Assembly: GCA_022446965.1 (NCBI GenBank)
Contig: JAKVBV010000009.1
Coordinates: 1-64,000 of the forward strand
Direction of reading: 5' to 3'
DNA length: 64,000 bases
Origin: Phycisphaerales bacterium
GTDB lineage: Bacteria; Planctomycetota; Phycisphaerae; Phycisphaerales; SM1A02
Part shown: one piece after another, positions 8,032 through 17,901 of the stretch
How the letters are laid out: each line of letters opens with the position of its first letter
How positions within the stretch are numbered: the first letter of the stretch is position 1
The notes under the pieces: model-generated
What the model saw: the letters and a program-made list of their open reading frames with translations, nothing else
Databases searched by the model: none
What the model was told of the DNA's origin: nothing
Made by a program: the position numbers and the translations under genes

Positions 8032-11000
8032 TTACCCAGTCCCCTCCAGATCCGACCGAATTCGGATGATCTGATCGAGCATTTCCTGATCCGTACTGAG
8101 CGCCTCGGCCTGCCGTAGCTGGTCGAGGGCCTGCTGATTCCGGCCCTGGGCGGCCAGAACCTGAGCCAAGTGCACATGCGCCGAAGCCGAAGGCTGTCGT
8201 CGAATCGATTGCTTGAGTCGATCCTCCGCACGAGCCGCCTTGCCGGACTTGAAGTCCACCCAACCGGCCAAATCTAGGGCCGACGGATCTCGAGGTGAGA
8301 GTTCCAACACACGCTCGGCAAACGGAGCCGCGGCCGGCGCATCATCGAAGTCCGCAACATAGGCCGACGCGATGGCCTTGAGCAGTGCTGGGTTGTTGGG
8401 CTGCAGACGCAATTGAGATTGCCGGGTGGTCATCGCACCTCGGTGATTACCCAATCGCTCGTACACCTCCACCAACGTATCCATGAAGGCCGGGTTGTCC
8501 GGCGCCAATTCGACGGCACGGCGAGCCAAGGGCATCGCTTCCTGGGCGGAATCCACTTCGGTCGCCAGCAGCCACGCGAGGTTGTTGAAGGACACCGGGT
8601 TCTGGTTGTCCATCTCCACCAGTTCGCGGAATGTGGCGATCGCCTCAGGGGTGAGGTTCAGCCGCAACTGCACAGACCCGTGCTGGCGGAGCAGGTCATA
8701 CCGCTCATTTGCCGCAGCAAGACCGATCGATCGTTGCAGCAACATGTCAGCACGTTCCAGATCGCCATCGCCACCGCGTAGTGAATGAAAGTGCGCCAAG
8801 CCAGCGAGCACCTGTGACGACTGATCGCCTTGCACGACCGATTCGAGGAATGCGTCGCCTGCTGCGGGATCACCGTGTCGGAACACGACCACTGCATCTT
8901 CGAACCAGTGAAGCAGAGTGATGTCTGCAGCAGCACCTGTAGGGGACATGGTGAGCACCCATGATTCACGCAGTGTTTCACGAGCGTGATCACGCAATCC
9001 CTGAGCCGCTTCTGTACGGGCTTGCAATCCACGAGCCGCAGCAGAACGCTGTACCAGATCTTCGTGGCTTTGTAGCGCCTTGTAGATGGTTTCCTGATCC
9101 CATGGTGCATCGAGCAGCGTCAACCGGCGCAACTCCAGCATACGATTGGAGGTGGGTTCATCCTGCCATGCTCTGGCTAGCAATCGCGACGCTTCTTCCG
9201 TGTCCCGGTGATGCCTCATCACGTGCATTGCCAGTCGCTCTCGCCAAGCTGCGGGATTCTTACCATTGGCAATGGCATCCGACAACACGCGTCGAGCGCG
9301 ATCGGGCGTCCCCGCTGCCACATGCATCTGCGCCAAGGCGATACGGACATCGTCGTTGTCAGGATGGCGACGAAGGAAGGCTTCCAGATCGGATGCCGCC
9401 TGTCGCGGTTCGCCCAGCGCCTCCAATACGAATGCCCGTTGCACCGCAAGCGGGGCGACATCCGGATTGATGTCCGCAGCCGCTTCTGCATAGCGCAGGG
9501 CCGACTCGAGCACCTGACGATCAATGGTCCTGCGGTACTCTCGAATCAAGGATGCAATCAACTCGAGATACGGCGTGACGCTCGTTGTATCACGTCGAGC
9601 GGCCAACTCCAGCGCATCGCGATAAGACTGCTGGGCTACTTCGATGCCGGCCTGGTCGTTGGCGATTTCGGCACGTCCCTGTTCGGCGCGATGCACGATC
9701 GCCTGCAACATGGCTGTTTGATAGGCCTCGGGGGCACGGGCCTCGATGTCGACCATGATCGCCTTGGCTTCATCCAGCCGCTGTTGTTGCAACAGCACTT
9801 CCACCAGTCGTTGCTGGGCGATCTCGTCACCCGCATCAACTGCATCACGGAGAAACGGCTCGGCTTCCGCGGGGCGACGGAGCGACGCCAGCATCCCGCC
9901 AAGACCAGCGTCAATCTTGCGAGAGTCATCCTGCAGATCACGACGGGCCCGCATGAATGCCACGGCGTCGTCCGAACGGTCCGCTTCCAACAGGAACTGA
10001 GCGGCCAACAACACTTCATACTGCTGATCACGATCCGGGCCAGCATCCGTCCGGTCAACCCAGCTGCTGACCAATGCAATCATGTCGGCTGGACGACCCA
10101 GCGTGTTGAGCACGTTGGCTCGAGCAAAAGTCATGTTCGCCGTGGCCTCCGGGGTATCGCCGAGACGGTCAATGAGCGCACTTGCTTCATCTCGCCACTG
10201 CACGCGGAACTGACGCATGATGTCATCCTGTTCAGCGCTGGACATGGCCAACCACTGCCGTGCGGTGATGGATGCACCGTCCGCACCGATCATGTCGAAC
10301 GTCGGACTGACCGTGACGAGCAAAGTCGCCAATTGGATGGTGTTCAACCGACTTCTGGTCGCCTCCGTCTCATCGAGCAGACGGCGCTCGACGATCGCAG
10401 TGGCGACGTCACCATGTGCCCCTTCAACGGTGAGCCAGTCCTCCACAAGCATCGCATTGCCACGGTGTTCTCTCGCTGCTGTGCGGAGCACACGCGCAGC
10501 TGTCGCCGGTTCACCACCAGGCAACAACAAGAGATGGGCATAGGATCGGGCTGTTTGTGGGTCGGTCGGATCTCGACGTGACGCCTCCGCCCAGGCGAGC
10601 CGCGCCTCTTCCGTATCTCCTGTGGCATGAAGCACACGACCAAGCTGCTGCCACGTGGCATCATTCCAACCGGCCTCCTGCGTGGCGCGTCGAGCGGTTG
10701 CCACAGCTCGTTGACCGATCGACACCGCTTCAGGATCATCCGCTGACGTCGCCGCTTCGAATCGAGCAAGGAGCAGGGCGCCTTCGAGCAGATTGCCGCC
10801 TGCCTGGTCGGCATCCAGCTCCCGCGCCTGACTCAACATCTGCTCGGCCTCTTCGAAACGACCTTCACTGATCACCATTCGGAATTGCACCAAAAGCGTC
10901 GCGGCTGAGCCATCGTCTGACTGGCCCACCTCCGCCCCGAGTCGGTCCACTTCGGCCTGTGCTCTTGCAATCAGCGATTCGAGTTCAGCGGCCTGCGCCA

Positions 11001-13143
11001 GCTCGCCGGCCCGCTCCAGCCGCGTTTGCTCCATCGACTGTGCATCGATGAAGGCGCCCAGCGTGATGAGCGCCATCCGCGACCGTTCCGCCGGGTCCTG
11101 CACGTTCGTTTCCACGTATCGAAGCACTCGTTCGATCGGATCATCAATTGCGAGTGATGCCCGCAGGGTCTGCAAGCGATCATCATCCGGACGAATGGCG
11201 ATCGCGCGATCCACCATGGCCAGACTCTCTGCTTGTTCGCCCAGGAAAGAGTGGAACTGCGCAGCGGCCACCATCGCGCCAAGGATGCCGGGATCGTCGG
11301 CATGGGTCTCGATGATCGCAAGCAGCGTGTCACGTGCCTCGGCGGGCTTTCCGTCCTTGTACAGCGCATTGGCCTGCGTGATTGCCAGCAACACGGGGTT
11401 GCTGATCTCACCGACATCGCCCTGACCTTCCGCCACGAGCATGGCTCGAAGTGAGTCCCTCAGCCGCACCGCGGCAGGGTTGCCTTCCATCGTGCGCTCA
11501 GGAATCACTGACAAGATCTGCAGGGCCTCGACCACGCGACCTTGTCGTCCCAGCAGGCCCGCCAGCAGCGCGCGATTGCCCACGGACGCCGGCCGCAGTT
11601 GCACAGCTTGTTCAAGACGCTCGATGGCCAAGCCTGGCTGCCCAATCTCCTCGAGCGCCGCAGCATTGATACGCAGCACACCGGCATCCACCAGGCCGCC
11701 CTTCGACGCCTGCTCCAGCTTGCTGGCCGCGGCGCGGTAGTCGCCTTCCATGAACGCCACGCGTCCATCAGCTTCGACAATCATCAGGTTGCTGTCGTCG
11801 CCCTGAAGATGCTGGACCAGCAGATCACGAGCAGCCTTCGCGTCGGCGATGGCCTTGGCCTTATCCTGAGATTCAACTGCCGTCCAACTGTCAAAGGCAA
11901 TGTCGAAAAGCTTCTTGCTGGCGATCCCCTTGGTGAGGTACTGCTCTGCGGCGCCCTTGGCTACTGCGCGAGATGGTGCATCGAGCACGATCTGTGCCTC
12001 CGCTGTGGCGCCCTCTCGATCACCCTGCGCGAGCAGCGAGTCGGCCAGTTCGAGACGACGAAGATCCGCATCGGGATGGGTGCGCAGGTACTGCTGGAGC
12101 ACTTCCTGCACCCTGGCGTGGCCGTTCTCACGATCAGCCAGCCGCACGAATTGGGCGAAGTCAGCAAGCAGGAAGGGGTCGGGGTCGTCCTGCCCCTGCA
12201 GCACAGCCTGTACCTGATCCAAGCGACTGGCGAGTTCGGTCAGCACTGCATCACGTTCTTCGGTCGTGAGCGTGCCCACTTGACGCTCTTCGCGTGACAC
12301 CGTCACGAGATCATGCAGCAGGAGGTGGCGGATGTAGGCGATCAGCGTGGCCGGACCGTCTGGGTTCTGAGCCAGCGCCTCTTCAAAGGTCGCTTCTGCA
12401 AGGGCCAGATTGCGGGCTTCCTGCTGGAACTGCTCTTCCAGGCCCAAACGCCGGGCGACCGCCATTCGACCAAACGCCAACTGCGCCATGCCTTCGTCAT
12501 CGCCCGGTCGGGCGTCGAGGAAGGCGACGAGTTCAACTTCGCCAGGAAAGACCACGTTGCCCTGATCGTCGCGTTCGGATGTGAAGCGCTCGGTCTCCAG
12601 GGCCAGTCGAGCGATCGCCTGGTAGTACAGGGCCTCGACGGCCGCATCGCTGTCCGGCGCGTACTCCTCGCGCACCACGTTCGCAAGATCCTGCAATGCA
12701 CGCCATGCCTGGTCACCACCCAATGATCGAGCATTGACAAATGCCATTTCCATGGCCGTGATCGCCCGGGCATCATCGCCAGGGTGATACCGCATGTCGT
12801 GCACGACCACGCCGAAGTGCTGCCGCTTCAGATCTTGGGAGTGCTCGCGAGTTTCCGGAATCCACACGTCGTAGACCGACAACAGCCCGTTGATGCCTTC
12901 ATCGTTGGACGGCTCTTTCCGCACCACACGCCCATAGGCCCGCTGCGCCTTGTCCCAGTTGCCTTCCTCGAGATAGGCCGCACCAGCATGGAGATTGCGC
13001 GACACCGACCCCTTGACGTGCAAGAAGAACAGTGCGCCACAGATACCTGCCACGATCATGGCGCTCAATCCGATAATCATCAACAATCTGGTGTTGAGCT
13101 GGCCCTTCTTCTTGCGGCTCTTTGATTTCTTTCGCTTGGCCAT
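8032..13143 (-). CDS. Giant membrane-anchored TPR protein of the exosortase/EPS operon
   Basis: The 1703-aa protein has a very basic N-terminus rich in Lys and Arg, one membrane helix at about residues 20-43 (RLLMIIGLSAMIVAGICGAL) and then repeated alpha-helical TPR units to the end. The repeats are clearest at residues 50-90, 450-640 and 1330-1700, with alternating W-x-x-A-x-x-x-L and A-x-x-x-x-P patterns. The bulk should be outside the cytoplasmic membrane. TPR proteins of this kind accompany exosortase/EPS loci (PrsT-like), where they are thought to scaffold export. The gene starts 6 bp after the exosortase stop, so it is translationally linked. Partners cannot be named from sequence. Confidence 0.85.
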   Translation of the reverse strand: MAKRKKSKSRKKKGQLNTRLLMIIGLSAMIVAGICGALFFLHVKGSVSRNLHAGAAYLEEGNWDKAQRAYGRVVRKEPSNDEGINGLLSVYDVWIPETREHSQDLKRQHFGVVVHDMRYHPGDDARAITAMEMAFVNARSLGGDQAWRALQDLANVVREEYAPDSDAAVEALYYQAIARLALETERFTSERDDQGNVVFPGEVELVAFLDARPGDDEGMAQLAFGRMAVARRLGLEEQFQQEARNLALAEATFEEALAQNPDGPATLIAYIRHLLLHDLVTVSREERQVGTLTTEERDAVLTELASRLDQVQAVLQGQDDPDPFLLADFAQFVRLADRENGHARVQEVLQQYLRTHPDADLRRLELADSLLAQGDREGATAEAQIVLDAPSRAVAKGAAEQYLTKGIASKKLFDIAFDSWTAVESQDKAKAIADAKAARDLLVQHLQGDDSNLMIVEADGRVAFMEGDYRAAASKLEQASKGGLVDAGVLRINAAALEEIGQPGLAIERLEQAVQLRPASVGNRALLAGLLGRQGRVVEALQILSVIPERTMEGNPAAVRLRDSLRAMLVAEGQGDVGEISNPVLLAITQANALYKDGKPAEARDTLLAIIETHADDPGILGAMVAAAQFHSFLGEQAESLAMVDRAIAIRPDDDRLQTLRASLAIDDPIERVLRYVETNVQDPAERSRMALITLGAFIDAQSMEQTRLERAGELAQAAELESLIARAQAEVDRLGAEVGQSDDGSAATLLVQFRMVISEGRFEEAEQMLSQARELDADQAGGNLLEGALLLARFEAATSADDPEAVSIGQRAVATARRATQEAGWNDATWQQLGRVLHATGDTEEARLAWAEASRRDPTDPQTARSYAHLLLLPGGEPATAARVLRTAAREHRGNAMLVEDWLTVEGAHGDVATAIVERRLLDETEATRSRLNTIQLATLLVTVSPTFDMIGADGASITARQWLAMSSAEQDDIMRQFRVQWRDEASALIDRLGDTPEATANMTFARANVLNTLGRPADMIALVSSWVDRTDAGPDRDQQYEVLLAAQFLLEADRSDDAVAFMRARRDLQDDSRKIDAGLGGMLASLRRPAEAEPFLRDAVDAGDEIAQQRLVEVLLQQQRLDEAKAIMVDIEARAPEAYQTAMLQAIVHRAEQGRAEIANDQAGIEVAQQSYRDALELAARRDTTSVTPYLELIASLIREYRRTIDRQVLESALRYAEAAADINPDVAPLAVQRAFVLEALGEPRQAASDLEAFLRRHPDNDDVRIALAQMHVAAGTPDRARRVLSDAIANGKNPAAWRERLAMHVMRHHRDTEEASRLLARAWQDEPTSNRMLELRRLTLLDAPWDQETIYKALQSHEDLVQRSAAARGLQARTEAAQGLRDHARETLRESWVLTMSPTGAAADITLLHWFEDAVVVFRHGDPAAGDAFLESVVQGDQSSQVLAGLAHFHSLRGGDGDLERADMLLQRSIGLAAANERYDLLRQHGSVQLRLNLTPEAIATFRELVEMDNQNPVSFNNLAWLLATEVDSAQEAMPLARRAVELAPDNPAFMDTLVEVYERLGNHRGAMTTRQSQLRLQPNNPALLKAIASAYVADFDDAPAAAPFAERVLELSPRDPSALDLAGWVDFKSGKAARAEDRLKQSIRRQPSASAHVHLAQVLAAQGRNQQALDQLRQAEALSTDQEMLDQIIRIRSDLEGTG

Positions 13144-13149
13144 GGGGTG

Positions 13150-14949
13150 TCAGGGCTGCGTCGAGAAGACGCTGTTGCCGCTCTCCGATGAGGGAATGTC
13201 GCCATCAAGTACGTCCGCCCAGTCGGGCAACACGCGCATGACGTGGGGAAGGGTGAGAGAGAGAAAGCCGGACGCGGTCTCGAGATACTCGTCCTGGCCG
13301 AACTGTGAGCCGCCGCCTGCAATCAACTGCACCTTTGCGTAGTACGCATGGCTGTCGGGGCCCATGAATGAGATCAGCTTGACGCCGCTGGGCGCCGGTG
13401 TCATCTGTCCGTTGGTGATGAAGAAGTAACCGGCCCAGATCCGCTGACCCGCAGCTTCATCGTCGTTGAACTCCATCGTTCGAATCAACGGTGTACCGAC
13501 GGGAAGGTGGACCGCTTGTGTCTCACCCGTAGCTGAGGCCACGTCGATCACCGGCCAGTCATGACCGGCCAGCTGACGACCGTCCATGCGCAGGTCGTTG
13601 ATGTCGAGCGAAAACTCGATGTTCGTCGGCTCCGACGTCCGGGGACGCAGCCCACTGGCCACCATGCATCGATCGGGCACGTGAGGAATAGCGTCGATGG
13701 TGTCGGTGTAGTACGCCACGTGGAACTGCACGATCTGACCACCGTCGTTGTGCTGGTACACACGACTGATCGTGAACGGCGTGCCCAATTGCTCGATGAA
13801 CGCGTCATCGAACTTTGCTTCGTCGATCATGCGCCACGGGCCGATGCTCGATGGAATCAGTCCGAGTGATTCACGCAACGGAACAGGCTGCTTGCGGAGA
13901 TGCACATCAAGGGCATTGGCGAGCACGGAGAACCCGACACCGCCGACGACGAGCACCAGCACGCTTGTCACGAACACGCCGGTCACGTTGCTGCCGAACC
14001 GAATCGCCACGAGCGTGCCCGAGTCTTCGGAGGGCTCCGGAGCGTCTTCATTGGTCACGATGATGTTCTTGAGAATCCACATCACACCGAGATAGATGAA
14101 GAATGCCGGAATCAGCCAGAGCATTCCGATCATCAGGTGGAATTCACCGGTTGCGAATCCACTGTCGTAAATCGAGAGGATGCCCAGCGTCATCACGCGG
14201 AGCACATTGACGAACACGGCCGTGGGCACGGCCATCACGACGAGTGTGATGCGCTGCCAGAGGGTGTCCAGGCCGCGATAGGCCATGGCCACACCCAGTG
14301 CGAAGAACGCCACCAGCATGCGCATGCCCGAGCATGCTTCGGCGATGTTCAGCGGAATGACTCGCCCAGACTCCTCATGGATGCTGAGCGTGTGTCCCTC
14401 ACGACTGATGTCGTAGCCCAGCAGGGCCAGGCCGTACTCGGACCCGATGGTGGCGATGCCCTGCAGCTGGAATGTGATGATGTCGAGAAACCGATCCGAC
14501 ACGGTCTGGCCGAACACCACCAGATACGCGACGGGGAACCACAGATACCGCATCGCGCGCCACCCACAGAAGGCCAGCACGATGCCGAAGATCGCAGCCC
14601 CCACGCCCATGCCCATCAAGTTGTGGTGCCGCAACCACGCTGGCCCCAACGCTGCAACGCTGTACCAGGCCAGTCCACCAGCCATGACGATCAGCCCAGC
14701 GACGCTCGGCTGCAGTGGTGATTCCAGGATGCGGTCTCGATTCAACCACACGAACCAACCGGCAATGAATGGGATCACGAGTGTGTGCCCCCAGTCAGCC
14801 TGCTGCTCAATGGCGAATCTGAACTGCCGCTCGAAGAAGGCCCAGAAGATCCAGATCGTGATCGCCAACAACATCCCAGCCCAGAGCGCCGCTGTCGCGG
14901 GTTTCACGGGCGACGGCGATGGCGTCGCGATGGCTGGTGTGGCATTCAT
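13150..14949 (-). CDS. Exosortase fused to EpsI (DUF3485) domain
   Basis: The 599-aa protein has an exosortase domain in residues about 20-300 with about eight membrane helices. The predicted catalytic triad residues are visible: Cys206 in EACSGMR, Arg251 in NVLRVM and His271 in GEFHLMIGM. After a linker and a further membrane helix (about 323-345), residues about 346-575 match the EpsI/DUF3485 domain, including HVPDRCM. Exosortases are membrane transpeptidases that process PEP-CTERM-type C-terminal signals and travel with EPS genes. Fusion to EpsI is known in the family. It lies between the Wza-like gene and the TPR gene. No protein with an obvious PEP-CTERM tail was found in this window. 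Confidence 0.92.
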   Translation of the reverse strand: MNATPAIATPSPSPVKPATAALWAGMLLAITIWIFWAFFERQFRFAIEQQADWGHTLVIPFIAGWFVWLNRDRILESPLQPSVAGLIVMAGGLAWYSVAALGPAWLRHHNLMGMGVGAAIFGIVLAFCGWRAMRYLWFPVAYLVVFGQTVSDRFLDIITFQLQGIATIGSEYGLALLGYDISREGHTLSIHEESGRVIPLNIAEACSGMRMLVAFFALGVAMAYRGLDTLWQRITLVVMAVPTAVFVNVLRVMTLGILSIYDSGFATGEFHLMIGMLWLIPAFFIYLGVMWILKNIIVTNEDAPEPSEDSGTLVAIRFGSNVTGVFVTSVLVLVVGGVGFSVLANALDVHLRKQPVPLRESLGLIPSSIGPWRMIDEAKFDDAFIEQLGTPFTISRVYQHNDGGQIVQFHVAYYTDTIDAIPHVPDRCMVASGLRPRTSEPTNIEFSLDINDLRMDGRQLAGHDWPVIDVASATGETQAVHLPVGTPLIRTMEFNDDEAAGQRIWAGYFFITNGQMTPAPSGVKLISFMGPDSHAYYAKVQLIAGGGSQFGQDEYLETASGFLSLTLPHVMRVLPDWADVLDGDIPSSESGNSVFSTQP

Positions 14950-14996
14950 GAACTGGTCGTCTGATCGAGTTGGCTCAGCACCGCATGCTTCACGGC

Positions 14997-16517
14997 TCAG
15001 CCACCGACGACATTGACAGGCGGCGGGCCGAATACGTCATTGCCGAAGTTGCGGTCAAGCAGGAAGCCGAATCCGTAGTTCGCACGCAATCCATTGCGGA
15101 ACACGGCCAGTGGATATGCCCAGAAGTCCGTGCCCACGATGATGTGGTCACCAGGCTTGAGATACACGTCAGGTTCTGTTCGGGATCGAATCGCGCCGAG
15201 ATCAAGGCGAATCGTCGCCTCTCGTCCGTTGCCCACCAGCCGTACGAGATCCACGCGATCTGGCACCGCCAGAGCGCCCAAGCCACCAGCGGCTGCGACG
15301 GCACGAGACAACGTCAGGGGCTCAGCGGAAGACGGCAGGTCAAACACGCCCGGACGCATGACCTCACCTTCGATGTAGTACAGCCCTTGAGGCGGGCCGT
15401 CGACGAAGATCTGGTCGCCAGGGCGGATCACGAGATTGAGATCGTTCTCGCCCCGTGACAGTCGCTGGTAGTCCACTTCGATCACACGCTCGAGCACGAG
15501 GTCGTCGTGGTCGACCGCCTCGTCTTCCAGCATGTCGCCTGTGATGTCTTCCATGGGTGAGGCATCCGCGACAGCTTCAGCCGTGCGCTGCACCTCATCG
15601 GGCGCCACTTCCACCCATCGATCCTGCTCCGGGATGTACACCCAGGAGTCGGTCGCTACGCTGCCCGCCTCCACTGAAGGGGCGGCGGCATCGGCCGCTT
15701 GAATGTCCTCGATGTCAACGGGCGCGGCTGCTTGTGCAGTGAACACACCTGGGCTTGGCGCTGGCGACTCGCCTTCGTTGTCGAGGGCGTTGATCAGGTC
15801 TTCCAAGCTCGGGCCATCGGTCGTCGCCGGAGCTTGACCGGTGGCCGAGGGGGACTCTGCCACCGAGAAGGCATGCTCGGGCGCAGTGCTCACCTGACGC
15901 ACCACATAGATCGTCTTCGTCGTCAGCGGCAGCCCGCCCGCCATCGTGATGGCCTCGAGCAGACGCAGCTGGGGATCACTCAACGTGAATCGGCCCGGCT
16001 GGGGCACATGCCCGTAGATGATGTAGTTGAAGGCAGCGCCTTCGATCAGGCTCACCGACACCGTCGGGGCGCTGTTGATGCGATTTCGCATCGCACTGAC
16101 CACCGACTGTTGGAATGCATCAACTGTGTACCCCGCTGCAGGCAGAGGGCCGATCTCAGGAATCGTGACGTATCCGCCTTGGTCCACTGTGCGAATGACC
16201 GGATGGAATTGGTCGGTCTGATACAGCTCGTACAGCTGGATATCGAGGCGGTCACCTGGGTGCAGCCGGTAGATCAATTCGTTCGGACGGAGATCTTCAG
16301 CGGATACCGCTGAGGTTTCGCCCCATGGGTCGCCGGCCGGCTCAATGGCGTCGATCCGGTCAAGAATCGGCATCGTCGTGGGTGTGCGATGGAAGTACCC
16401 GGTCTTGGACGGGTCGAAAAAGCCCTTGGTCCCTGCACACCCCACCTGCAGCACGACCAACAGGGCTGCGCACAGCAACCCTGCTCCGCGCACACCACGG
16501 AACACCACCCCTCGCAT
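14997..16517 (-). CDS. Wza-like polysaccharide export lipoprotein (Poly_export + SLBB)
   Basis: The 506-aa protein starts with a lipoprotein signal (MRGVVFRGVRGAGLLCAAL, lipobox LQVGC) and so should be anchored in the outer membrane. A Poly_export domain follows (about residues 80-180: YRLHPGDRLDIQLYELY), then an SLBB-like segment, an acidic low-complexity insert (about 225-330) rich in Ala, Pro and Asp, and a second SLBB region (about 355-470, GDQIFVDGPPQGLYYIEGEV). It is the first gene of the EPS operon and forms the export channel with the Wzc-like protein. The ATG at 16517 is chosen because AAGGA lies upstream and it gives a proper signal peptide. Upstream in-frame starts at 16550 and 16559 are possible. 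Confidence 0.88.
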   Translation of the reverse strand: MRGVVFRGVRGAGLLCAALLVVLQVGCAGTKGFFDPSKTGYFHRTPTTMPILDRIDAIEPAGDPWGETSAVSAEDLRPNELIYRLHPGDRLDIQLYELYQTDQFHPVIRTVDQGGYVTIPEIGPLPAAGYTVDAFQQSVVSAMRNRINSAPTVSVSLIEGAAFNYIIYGHVPQPGRFTLSDPQLRLLEAITMAGGLPLTTKTIYVVRQVSTAPEHAFSVAESPSATGQAPATTDGPSLEDLINALDNEGESPAPSPGVFTAQAAAPVDIEDIQAADAAAPSVEAGSVATDSWVYIPEQDRWVEVAPDEVQRTAEAVADASPMEDITGDMLEDEAVDHDDLVLERVIEVDYQRLSRGENDLNLVIRPGDQIFVDGPPQGLYYIEGEVMRPGVFDLPSSAEPLTLSRAVAAAGGLGALAVPDRVDLVRLVGNGREATIRLDLGAIRSRTEPDVYLKPGDHIIVGTDFWAYPLAVFRNGLRANYGFGFLLDRNFGNDVFGPPPVNVVGG

Positions 16518-16872
16518 GACTAGTCCTTGTTTACCCAACTCCTGAGACATCCTGTCCAACTACCCCGTCCTGGATGGGCGGCAATCTAACCGAACCAGCA
16601 CGTCGGCCTTTGGAAATCGACCGTCTGCACGCTTACGGATCAACCGTTTGCAAGGATCGTTCAAACATCGCACGAACGAGCGAATCCCCACTGGGGCCTC
16701 TTCATTCCATGACCTATCGGAAGTTCGCCCCGAAACCGCGCTCGTGGTGGCATACGCCACGCCGGCCCCGCTGGTGCAGCACCGCCGAACAGGCATCTCA
16801 ATGGCCTGATTCGCGGCTTAACTGATTGCCAATGCTTGTTTTAGGGTGATCCGCGGTTCGCGGCCCCAGGCG
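16518..16872. other. Intergenic region upstream of the EPS operon
   Basis: This 355-bp region lies between the lipA stop and the start of the Wza-like gene, both on the minus strand, and should hold the EPS operon promoter. No convincing protein is encoded: the only frame of note, 16560-16796, is arginine- and cysteine-rich and lacks recognisable domains. A short inverted repeat (CCGCG-GTT-CGCGG, 16851-16863) lies just after lipA but has no T-run, so it is at best a weak terminator. No clear promoter hexamers were identified by eye. Confidence 0.4.
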
Positions 16873-17901
16873 TCATGATGGCCGGGCGGTCCCAGCGGCC
16901 ACTGCATCGGCATGCCGGCGGGCCTGTTCTTCAGCGTGGTACGAGCTGCGAACGAGGGGCCCAGCCTCTACGACCCGATAACCCATCGACAATCCGGCCG
17001 CTTTCCATGCCTCAAACTTATCGGGCTCAACCCACCTATCGATCGGAAGATGGTTCCGTGTGGGCTGCAGGTACTGCCCGATCGTAAGGATCTCCACGCC
17101 GGCTCGCTCGCGGGCATCGAGCATGGTCTGTTCGACCTCGGCGTCGGTCTCTCCAATGCCCACCATGATGCTGGTCTTGGACACGAGGCCTGCGTCGCTG
17201 ATCTGCTTGAGCACGGCCAGGGACCGGTCATATCTGGCCTGAGGCCGCACCGCAGGGTGCATTCGCTCGACCGTCTCGATGTTGTGAGCAAGGATCTCCG
17301 GCTTGGCCTCGATCACCAGATCGATGTCGAGGGGCTCACCTTGGAAATCGCCCACCAGCACTTCAACCGACAACTCAGGACAGGCCGCGTGCACCTCGCG
17401 GATCGTCTCCGCCCAGATGGCCGCCCCACCATCAGGCAGATCATCTCGATCGACCGAGGTGATGACCACGTGCGACAACCCACTGCCGCGGAGCTGTTCG
17501 GCCACGCGGCGAGGCTCGTCGAGGTCGGTCACCGGCGGGCGGCCAGTCTTGACGTTGCAAAATCCACATGACCGGGTGCACGTATCGCCCAGAATCATGA
17601 TCGTGGCCGTGCCACGGGCCCAACACTCGCCGATATTCGGGCACGAGGCCTCTTCACAAACGGTGTGCAAGCCGCGTTCTCGCAGCGAGTTACGCAGTTT
17701 GACATAAGCATCTCCGCCTGGTGCCACCGCCCGAATCCACGGGGGTTTGGGCCCTGTGCGAAGCGACTGCCCCGAATCTGGGTTGTTCAGCACCATGTCG
17801 CCGAGCGTCACCACGGCGTCTCTGACCGTGGATCGAGCGGTATCGCCTCCCAGTGGCCGGGGATGGCGTGCAATGGTGCGGGTTGTCCCGGGATTGGACA
17901 T
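16873..17901 (-). CDS. lipA: Lipoyl synthase
   Basis: The 342-aa radical SAM enzyme inserts two sulfurs into octanoyl groups on lipoyl domains. The auxiliary cluster motif (CEEASCPNIGEC) is followed by the radical SAM CX3CX2C motif (CTRSCGFCNV). The family C-terminal RSSYHAEE segment supplies the serine that ligates the auxiliary cluster. The start is uncertain: ATG at 17901 gives an N-terminus slightly longer than usual, GTG at 17958 falls inside a strong hairpin, and ATG at 17796 would be closest to the core. No lipB is nearby. Confidence 0.93.
   Translation of the reverse strand: MSNPGTTRTIARHPRPLGGDTARSTVRDAVVTLGDMVLNNPDSGQSLRTGPKPPWIRAVAPGGDAYVKLRNSLRERGLHTVCEEASCPNIGECWARGTATIMILGDTCTRSCGFCNVKTGRPPVTDLDEPRRVAEQLRGSGLSHVVITSVDRDDLPDGGAAIWAETIREVHAACPELSVEVLVGDFQGEPLDIDLVIEAKPEILAHNIETVERMHPAVRPQARYDRSLAVLKQISDAGLVSKTSIMVGIGETDAEVEQTMLDARERAGVEILTIGQYLQPTRNHLPIDRWVEPDKFEAWKAAGLSMGYRVVEAGPLVRSSYHAEEQARRHADAVAAGTARPS

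Noticed and set aside
9208-10581. Long open frame (457 codons) on the plus strand opposite the TPR gene
   Set aside because: It mirrors the TPR gene and its predicted sequence is rich in His, Arg, Gln and Cys with no domain pattern. GC-rich codon use easily creates such antisense frames.
16560-16796. Small minus-strand frame upstream of the EPS operon
   Set aside because: 78 codons, Arg/Cys-rich, no ribosome site or recognisable domain; probably non-coding.
16851-16863. lipA terminator hairpin
   Set aside because: Only a 5-bp stem with no T-run; too weak to call a terminator.
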